Part shown: in pieces, positions 1 through 5,328 of the stretch
Numbering within the stretch: the first letter of the stretch is position 1
Layout: every line of letters starts with the position of its first letter
NCBI GenBank assembly: GCA_947176435.1
Contig: CAMWQH010000055.1
Location: 1-5,328 of the forward strand
Length of the DNA: 5,328 nucleotides
Source of the DNA: an uncultured Mycoplasmataceae bacterium
Lineage (GTDB): Bacteria; Bacillota_I; Bacilli_A; Mycoplasmatales; Mycoplasmoidaceae
Direction of reading: 5' to 3'
Notes under the pieces: generated by a model
The model's input: the letters and a program-made list of their open reading frames with translations, nothing else
Told to the model about the DNA's origin: nothing
Databases searched by the model: none
Program-made: the position numbers and the translations under genes

Positions 1-12
1 TTATAGAACACT

Positions 13-96
13 ATGAAATTCAAGAATAAAACCGGTCTTATTGCAAGCATACTTTCTATTAGTATATGAAGTTTTTTGGTGCCATTATCATCATGT
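13..96 (+). other. Lipoprotein signal peptide and lipobox of the giant lipoprotein
   Basis: Residues 1-28: a Lys-rich start, a hydrophobic core (LIASILSISIWSFLV) and lipobox L25-S26-S27-C28, matching the [LVI][ASTVI][GAS]C rule for signal peptidase II. Trp19 in the hydrophobic core is encoded by TGA (67-69), so standard-code annotation would lose the export signal and miscall the protein as cytoplasmic fragments. Confidence 0.88.
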
Positions 97-3000
97 TCAA
101 AAACTAATTCAATTGATCAAATTATTGCAAATAATCATGATTGAAATGATGTTTCTAATCAAAAACAACAAATGATTAATAGTACTATTAATTCTTCAAA
201 AATTAATTACGAATCTTCTCCTTTACTTCAAAGTGAATATGCATCTGAAAATGAATATGTTAATGAACAAGCTCAAATTTATCAATCAAATCTTGAATTA
301 GAAGTTCAACGTTATAAGAGTCAAAGAACAAGGACTTCAAATGAAGTGTATTCTTTATTATCTGAAAAAGCCCAATCAAGTAGAATGAATACTATTGATT
401 GAAGAACCCTAGATAAAAACTTCTCTACTATAGAAAATAGTTTATATACAAAAATTAATTCAATTGATGGTTTAACTAGAAATCAAAAAAACGAGTTGTA
501 TGATCAAGTGACTAACCAAGTTAATCTTGCTATTTATAAATCTAAAAATTCTAATTTAGATTTTCAAGGGACAAAAAATTTAATTAAAAATGAAATTGAT
601 CAAATAATTGAACATTTACAAAGATCTACAGAAAAATTATTAGCTTTTAATTCACTTAATGATCTGTTAACTAGTTTTGATTTTTCAATAAATAAAAAGG
701 TTCTGGATTCTAATTTAAAAGATAAATCTATATCTATCCACGAATTAACAAAAGACCATACAGAAGATGAACTTAATGAGATAAAGGAGAGCCTTCTTCC
801 TTTGATGTTTACTTATCGAAATTTACCGGTAAAATCTGATATTATTGAGAATTATTATTTTGGCTTTGACACTACAGAAATTGCTTGGACTAATCCAGTT
901 ACAGCACAAGTTTCTTTTGAATTTTATTTAACAAAAAAAGATAATACTAATGAAAAATTAGCCACTTTTTCTTTTGAAAAAATTTCAATAGAAGATAATT
1001 TAAGCGGTAAACGAGATGCTTTAACTAAATATATTGATGATTTAGACATTGTTTTTCAAGAAAAGTTACCTGAATACGAGTCTTTTAAAGACAAAATCGT
1101 TTCTTCTATTAGTCCTGATTCTCAAGGAAGATATTTTGTTAATCAAGAATTATTATTACAAATTTGCAAGAAATTTAAATTAAATAGTTTAAGTGATAAT
1201 CAAGATTTTTTTGATAACCTACGAAGTGACAATATATTTTCTATTGGTGCACATGTTAAGTTTTTAGATGAATCAATCCTTAGTGAAAATCAACGAAAAA
1301 TTCAATTTAATATACTTTTTTATGATTCACAAGTTACATCGGACTCTAGCATAAACTCTGATTCATCCAGTTACATAATATGTGAATCTGAAAAAACCTA
1401 TGAAATTACTTTGGCAGTAGAATCAGATTTAATTTTAAAAAATGCATATATTCAAGAACTTACTCTTGGTACATTTGATGAAAATTTACAATCTTTATTA
1501 AAGATACACAATTTTTTAGACAATCCTGAAACAAAAAATACAATTGATGAAGCTTCTGATAAGGCAAAATTATTGGTTGATTGTAATACAGCGTATTTGG
1601 TTATTGATTATTTTTCGCAAGTTTCTAGTGTGCTAATAGATGTTGTTTGCGTTAGCCCTGTGTTTTTCTTTTTAGATCTTGGAGTTGGTGCGTATGATTT
1701 ATTTTCTGCACACAATGCAGAAGAACGTTATAAGAGTTTGAAAAAATCATACAACGAACAAAAAGACGTATACGATGAAGTCGTTAAATCTGATGGTTAT
1801 TTACAATTAGATCAACTTTTTAAATCAAATGATGTTAATCTTTATCAAATTCAAAAAGATGTTCATAATAAAATGGATGAGTTTGGTATGCTTGTTTCTT
1901 CTAAAGATAGTATATACGACTTTTCAATTAAAGACCCTGAGACACTACTTAATGAATTAAAAGATAAATATAAAGTATATTCTTTAGAAGAATCTCTTGA
2001 AGAATTAGAGAATAATGAATTTAAATGATCTACATATCTTGTTGAGATTCTTAAAAATTCATGACCAGAAATGTTTGAAATAGCAAAAAATATGACGGAA
2101 ATTTTTTCGCATAATAAAGCAGTTGATTTTAATACAAAAATTGCAAGATTAGATTCCATGGTTAATAGATTTGATCTTATGACAACCCAATTAATTCAAG
2201 GTCCTAAAGTAAGAGGTGCGATTAATCCAGAATTGGCTCAAGAGTTTCATTATGAACCAATTAGCTATATTTGGGAAGAATATGGTTTTGATCCTAACCA
2301 AAGACCAAGTCTAATTACGTTAGATGAATTTAATTCAAACTTTTCGGTTGAAAATATTGGAGCTTCTTTAAGAAAATATTTTACTGATTCTTCACTTACA
2401 ACTGAACAAATTCAATATATTGCAAAATCTGTTTCTGATGCCTATATAGGTTTTAATCAATTTATTGATGATGCGGAACCTGCTGAGTTAATTAAAATGT
2501 TTATGGATAACATGTACGGAAAATTATTTAATCAATCGCAATTTAAAATTGAGTCAATGGCTTGTAGTTACCTAATGAAAGGTAAAAATTGTTTTAATGA
2601 TCCATTATTTATAGAAAATTTTAAAAACACTTTTAAAGAAAATTTAAAATCTAATATGAAGTACTATTTCAATGACAATATTCGTCGTGCTTTTATTAAT
2701 TCTGGTATTAGTGATGATGCAGAATTAATAAAAGCTACAAACATGATTTTAAATGATCAACAATTTGATTTGGTTGTGGATGATTTAAGTTCTTTTGCTA
2801 TGAAATCTATAGATGAAATAGGTGATATACTTTCTGGAATGTCGGATGTTGATAAAGAATTAATGCAACTTCAATTAGCTTGTGCAACACCATATGCAGT
2901 TTTTGATGCTCCGATAATAGGTATAAGATATCAAAGTCAATCTACTGGTTTTACAAAACAAATAATGGATGATGCATCAACTCAATACATAAGAGAACAT

Positions 3001-3576
3001 TTTTATCCTGATGGTTATGATTATTCTAAAGATTTTCTTGAGAATGCGACATGTTCAGAAACATTTGAAAAATTAGTTGGAGAAAACAATCTCGAGAAAA
3101 CAACAAAAATTTATATGGAAAGAAACGCTGCTAAAGCTATAGATGTTCAATCTGCTGCTAGGACAAAAATTGCTACTTTCAAAGCTAAATTCAAAACATC
3201 CATAAAAAATACTGTTGCTAAAATCGTTACTCTTCGACAAAATAAATTTGCAGCTATTGAAAAAGTTGCGAATAAACAAGATTTGAAAAGCATCAAAAAT
3301 ATTATCAATAATAAAAATCTAACTCATGAACAAAAACTTACTCAATTAAAACCGTTTGGTCAAAATTGCGTGGAAGCATTTAATGCACAATATGAACCAG
3401 GAAATTGTAGATATATTGCAGATTTTCACCCTTCTACTGTTTCATATGAATTTGCATTAAATAAATTCCTTTTAAATAATTTTGCAAAGGTTATTGCAGG
3501 TGCAATGCTTTTAGGAATAGTCGCTATGGTGCTACAAAACTTCATACAATATTTTGACGATATGTATGATTTATAA
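13..3576 (+). CDS. Giant predicted surface lipoprotein (1187 aa), family not recognised; requires TGA=Trp
   Basis: One frame stays open to the TAA at 3574-3576 if the TGA codons at 67, 142, 400, 2026 and 2062 are read as Trp (residues 19, 44, 130, 672, 684); TGG also occurs (residues 292, 754). An in-frame TAG at 4-6 makes ATG 13 the first possible ATG start; no Shine-Dalgarno is visible in the 12 preceding bases. Residues 1-28 form a lipoprotein signal peptide: basic MKFKNK, a hydrophobic core, then lipobox LSSC with Cys28, so the mature protein should be lipid-anchored outside the cell. Seen in order: a helical, charged region (about 55-260); a beta-rich region (about 280-490) with a Ser/Asp linker (439-453); a hydrophobic segment (527-564) followed by a likely coiled coil (569-592); a long, mostly helical half; a cationic stretch (1037-1096, 15 Lys/Arg against 3 Asp/Glu); and a membrane helix (about 1157-1175) ending in an acidic tail. 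No catalytic motif was recognised. An adhesin or pore-forming/toxin-like role is speculation. Confidence 0.93.
1591..1704 (+). other. Central hydrophobic segment (residues 527-564), possible membrane-inserting element
   Basis: Residues 527-564 are rich in Val, Leu, Ile and Phe; the core 537-559 contains the run VSPVFFFLDLGVGA. It also carries Asp543, Asp555 and a central Pro549, so it is not a clean transmembrane helix. A Lys-rich, coiled-coil-like stretch (AEERYKSLKK onward, 569-592) follows at once. The basic residues on the C-terminal side would fit an outside-to-inside crossing under the positive-inside rule. It could equally be a buried core helix or a membrane-inserting hairpin. Confidence 0.45.
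3481..3537 (+). other. C-terminal transmembrane helix of the giant lipoprotein
   Basis: Residues 1157-1175 form an uninterrupted apolar stretch with small residues spaced as in packed helices (AGAMLLGIVAMVL). Lys1160 lies on its N-terminal side and a short acidic tail (DDMYDL) ends the protein. With the N-terminal lipid anchor, the chain would be tethered to the membrane at both ends, an uncommon arrangement for a bacterial lipoprotein. Confidence 0.7.
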
Positions 3577-3593
3577 AATTAATTTTCTAATAA

Positions 3594-3611
3594 TTTTAAA
3601 ATCTTTTAAAA
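3594..3611 (+). terminator. Weak candidate terminator for the giant lipoprotein gene
   Basis: Two TTTTAAAA octamers separated by TC can fold back on each other, starting 18 bases after the TAA stop of the giant gene. The stem is all A-T, the loop is very tight and no long T-run follows, so this is a positional guess. Confidence 0.2.
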
Positions 3612-3615
3612 ACTT

Positions 3616-3635
3616 AAAAATATTAGCAGAATATT
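3616..3635 (-). terminator. Weak candidate terminator for the LRR lipoprotein gene
   Basis: On the minus strand, AATATT, a 5-base loop CTGCT and AATATT form a 6-bp stem followed by a short T-rich tract, about 77 bases past the stop codon. The stem is purely A-T and short, so it would be weak by itself. The position and the U-tract after the stem are the only support; chance occurrence in such AT-rich DNA is quite possible. Confidence 0.25.
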
Positions 3636-3711
3636 AATTCTATTTAGTAGCGAAATAAGACAATTAAATTATTCATATGTTCTGATGTTCTGAATAAACA
3701 TTGTTTCTAAA

Positions 3712-5310
3712 TTAATTTGATGACTCTCAATTATTAATAGGAAAATTGCCCTTAACACCAGTTCCGTCTTTACCTTGTAACCAAGAAAGAATATTAGAAG
3801 AAATAGTTAAATTTGAACTTTTTAATACACCACATTCATTAGGATCAGAATAAATATTTAAAAAAGCATTAGAACGTATAGTTGTGTTTTTATAAGTTAT
3901 ATCACCATTTTGATTTCAGATTATTAATCTTAAACCTATGCAGTCTGAAAATGCGTATGTATCGATTTCTGTAACTTGACTTGGTAAAACTAATTCCACA
4001 AGATTTAGACATTGATAAAAAGCAAAAGAATAAAATTTTTGAATCTGTGAACAATTTGACAAATCAATACTTTCTATTGAACTATGAGCAAAAGCATTAT
4101 CATGAATTTCAATAAGATTTTTACAATTTGAAAAATCAACATTTTTAAGTGCAGAAGCATTATTAAAGGCATTGTCTTGAATGCTTTTTAGTTCTGTAAC
4201 ATTCTTAAAATCAATATCTGTAATTGAATCATTTCCGTGAATAAAATTGTATGGAATTACTGAAATTTTAGAGTCTTTTTGAAAAGAAATATATTTGATA
4301 TTAGAATCTAAACTAGATTCAGCAAATGCTCCAAATTCAATTTCATCAATGTCGTTTGGGATAACGATCGAATCGTATTGTGCATATTTGTCTTGATTTT
4401 TTATATAATCATCGCTCATGCCCTGTAAAATTTTTTTATTAGATTGATTAATTTCTATTTTGAAGGCATTTATTGGCAATGCTAACTTTTTTGTAACTTG
4501 AAAACCTTCATAATCAGATGTATATTCATGTTGATCAGACGTGTATTTTGCATGAATAGCAAAATTTAATTTAAAAGAATGTTCCATTTGAATATACGGT
4601 GCAGGTAATTCTATATGACATTCATTATTTTCTAAAGCAATAACTTTTATTTCATCTAAATGGTAGAATTTTAAATCTTCTTCATCATATACTACATGAA
4701 ATTCAACATTATTTGGATCAACAACTTGACCATTAAAATATGGAATAAAATACCCGTCCGAAATGTATGGTTTAGTTGTATCGTCAAGAGAGAAATTTAA
4801 ATCTTCTAAATTAGAGTTTTCTCAAACTATACTAAAGTTTTCTGATGAAATTGTAAAGTTTTTATCACAATAATGTACATATTGTACATCATCGCTATGT
4901 AAATGATACCATATATTAACGGAAAATTTTACATTTGAAAAACATTCTGTTGCATTATTTTGAAAAACTATATTTTGTGCATAATTTACACTAACACTAT
5001 TCTTAATATCGTAAATATTGCTGTCAAAATCTTTACTATCGCATACAAATTCAAAAGTTAAATCATCACTGTGTACAATTTGCTCGTCACCATATGTTAT
5101 AACAAAATGACCAAGAGTAGTATAAGTTTCAGAACCACTTGCATTCAATGTAAAATTTGTACCTTCATTCGAATTTTCTTCAAATTTGACTGTTAGTTTT
5201 TTTGTAAAATCATCGCTAGCTTTGTTACAAGATGTTAAAAATGTACAGTTTGTTGTGGAAAAAGTTATAAAAAAACTAATTAAACAAATTTTCCCAATTA
5301 TTTTTTTCAT
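3712..5310 (-). CDS. BspA-like leucine-rich-repeat surface lipoprotein (532 aa); requires TGA=Trp
   Basis: The minus-strand frame runs to TAA (3712-3714) if TGA at 4822-4824, 3916-3918 and 3727-3729 is Trp (residues 163, 465, 528); TGG encodes Trp134 and Trp510. Residues 1-28 are a signal peptide (MKKIIGK, hydrophobic core, lipobox LTSC, Cys28), so the product should be lipid-anchored on the outer face. Residues about 40-155 and 160-275 are two tandem copies of a beta-rich domain; residues 312-485 are about seven BspA/LRR_5-type repeats with the AFxxC-like ends of that family; a short tail (486-532) has two of the five Trp. BspA-like LRR proteins elsewhere mediate binding to host proteins or cells; adhesion here is inferred from that. 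I chose ATG 5310 because it starts a textbook signal peptide and has a weak AAAAGA nine bases upstream; an in-frame ATG at 5326-5328, on the window edge, would add six residues (538 aa), and an upstream start cannot be excluded. Confidence 0.93.
3856..4377 (-). repeat. BspA/LRR_5-type leucine-rich repeat array (about 7 units, protein level)
   Basis: Units of roughly 20-28 residues run from residue 312 to 485. Clear examples are ITDIDFKNVTELKSIQDNAF, LKNVDFSNCKNLIEIHDNAF, IESIDLSNCSQIQKFYSFAF and LVELVLPSQVTEIDTYAF. Each has the L/I-x-x-I/V-x-F/L strand followed by an I-x-x-x-A-F segment, often ending in Cys (434, 457), the hallmark of the BspA (TpLRR) class. It lacks the repeated Trp and MF motifs of the mycoplasmal DUF285 repeats, so I place it with LRR_5. 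Confidence 0.88.
4483..5199 (-). repeat. Tandem duplication of a ~118-residue beta-rich domain (protein level)
   Basis: The two halves of residues 38-276 align. ENSN at 45-48 pairs with 164-167; NFTLN (52-56) with NFSLD (172-176). Residues 68-95 align without gaps to 186-213 at an offset of 118, sharing Ile71/189, Tyr73/191, Gln77/195, Val79/197, Phe86/204, Val89/207 and Asp91/209. Further on, Lys128/247, Ile133/252, Ser139-Asp140/Ser258-Asp259 and Tyr144/263 match at offset 119. Alternating hydrophobic residues suggest beta strands, perhaps an Ig-like sandwich; the fold name is a guess. The copies have diverged far, so the duplication is old. Confidence 0.7.
5227..5310 (-). other. Lipoprotein signal peptide and lipobox of the LRR protein
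   Basis: Residues 1-28: basic start MKKIIGK, hydrophobic core (ICLISFFITF) and lipobox L25-T26-S27-C28. An earlier Cys22 is preceded by T-T-N, a poor lipobox, so Cys28 is the better lipidation site. The modified Cys falls at residue 28, as in the convergent neighbour. Confidence 0.85.
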
Positions 5311-5328
5311 ATTAATAATCTTTTGCAT

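Larger units (their letters stand above)
3577..3711. other. Non-coding gap between two convergent genes
   Basis: This 135-base, highly AT-rich stretch lies between the stops of the + gene (TAA at 3574-3576) and the - gene (TAA at 3712-3714). I see no ORF, tRNA or recognisable RNA. It holds a perfect AT palindrome pair (TTTTAAAA at 3594-3601 and 3604-3611), an AATATT inverted repeat (3619-3624/3630-3635), a tandem octamer TGTTCTGA (3678-3685, 3686-3693) and a 7-bp inverted repeat TTATTCA/TGAATAA (3669-3675/3691-3697) enclosing it. Convergence makes a shared termination zone the natural role. Confidence 0.7.

Noticed and set aside
172..402. Separate small protein starting at ATG 172 and ending at TGA 400
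   Set aside because: Both ends vanish under table 4; the same frame is open upstream to a lipobox signal and downstream for more than 1000 codons.
496..2028. Separate gene starting at TTG 496, with another starting at ATG 2071
   Set aside because: Same frame throughout with only TGA between; treating the pieces as separate genes or as a pseudogene ignores the recoded Trp.
1863..2159. 98-codon minus-strand frame
   Set aside because: It lies entirely inside the continuous + strand lipoprotein gene, has no signal or recognisable domain, and is the kind of antisense frame expected in AT-rich coding DNA.
3073..3279. 68-codon minus-strand frame
   Set aside because: Antisense to the cationic helix of the + gene; its Phe/Ser/Asn-rich translation is what the complement of Lys/Glu codons gives.
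3577..3711. Promoter or small RNA in the intergenic gap
   Set aside because: The flanking genes converge, so neither needs a promoter here, and -10-like TATAAT strings are uninformative in such AT-rich DNA.
3856..4377. Mycoplasmal DUF285 repeats
   Set aside because: DUF285 units carry a regular Trp and MF pattern; these units instead follow the I-x-x-x-A-F-x-x-C pattern of LRR_5/BspA.
3916..4587. Free-standing 223-aa LRR protein starting at ATG 4587, or a broken lipoprotein gene
   Set aside because: No stop other than TGA lies between 5310 and 3712; the start would split the second copy of the duplicated domain and leave the LRRs without an export signal.
1..5328. Mobile element, phage gene, CRISPR array or toxin-antitoxin pair
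   Set aside because: No transposase, integrase or spaced repeats were seen, and the only two genes are long predicted lipoproteins.

Overview
The window is very AT-rich and reads sensibly only if TGA is tryptophan (translation table 4), which points to a mollicute (Mycoplasma/Spiroplasma-type, wall-less bacterium). Read with the standard code, both genes break into fragments at TGA; read with table 4, each becomes one long open frame with a lipoprotein signal peptide. I cannot name the genus from this sequence. There are no RNA genes, transposases, CRISPR arrays or metabolic genes.

Layout. Positions 13-3576 (+) hold one giant predicted lipoprotein of 1187 aa. It has a lipobox Cys at residue 28, a mainly helical N-terminal part, a beta-rich middle, a strongly hydrophobic segment around residues 527-564, a long helical second half, a cationic stretch at 1037-1096 and a transmembrane helix almost at the C-terminus. 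I recognise no family for it. Positions 3577-3711 are an AT-rich non-coding gap between convergent genes, with only weak terminator-like structures. Positions 3712-5310 (-) hold a 532-aa predicted lipoprotein, also with its lipobox Cys at residue 28. It carries two tandem copies of an approximately 118-residue beta-rich domain, followed by about seven BspA-type leucine-rich repeats (LRR_5 style).

Both genes appear to encode surface proteins anchored on the outer face of the single membrane, so this looks like part of a surface or host-interaction region, not a housekeeping one. They are convergent, so they cannot share an operon, and nothing in the sequence shows that the products work together. 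The LRR protein is the better understood: BspA-like LRR proteins of other bacteria bind host matrix or cells. The giant lipoprotein is the most promising candidate for something undescribed, because it combines a lipid anchor, a central hydrophobic segment, a cationic segment and a C-terminal membrane helix.
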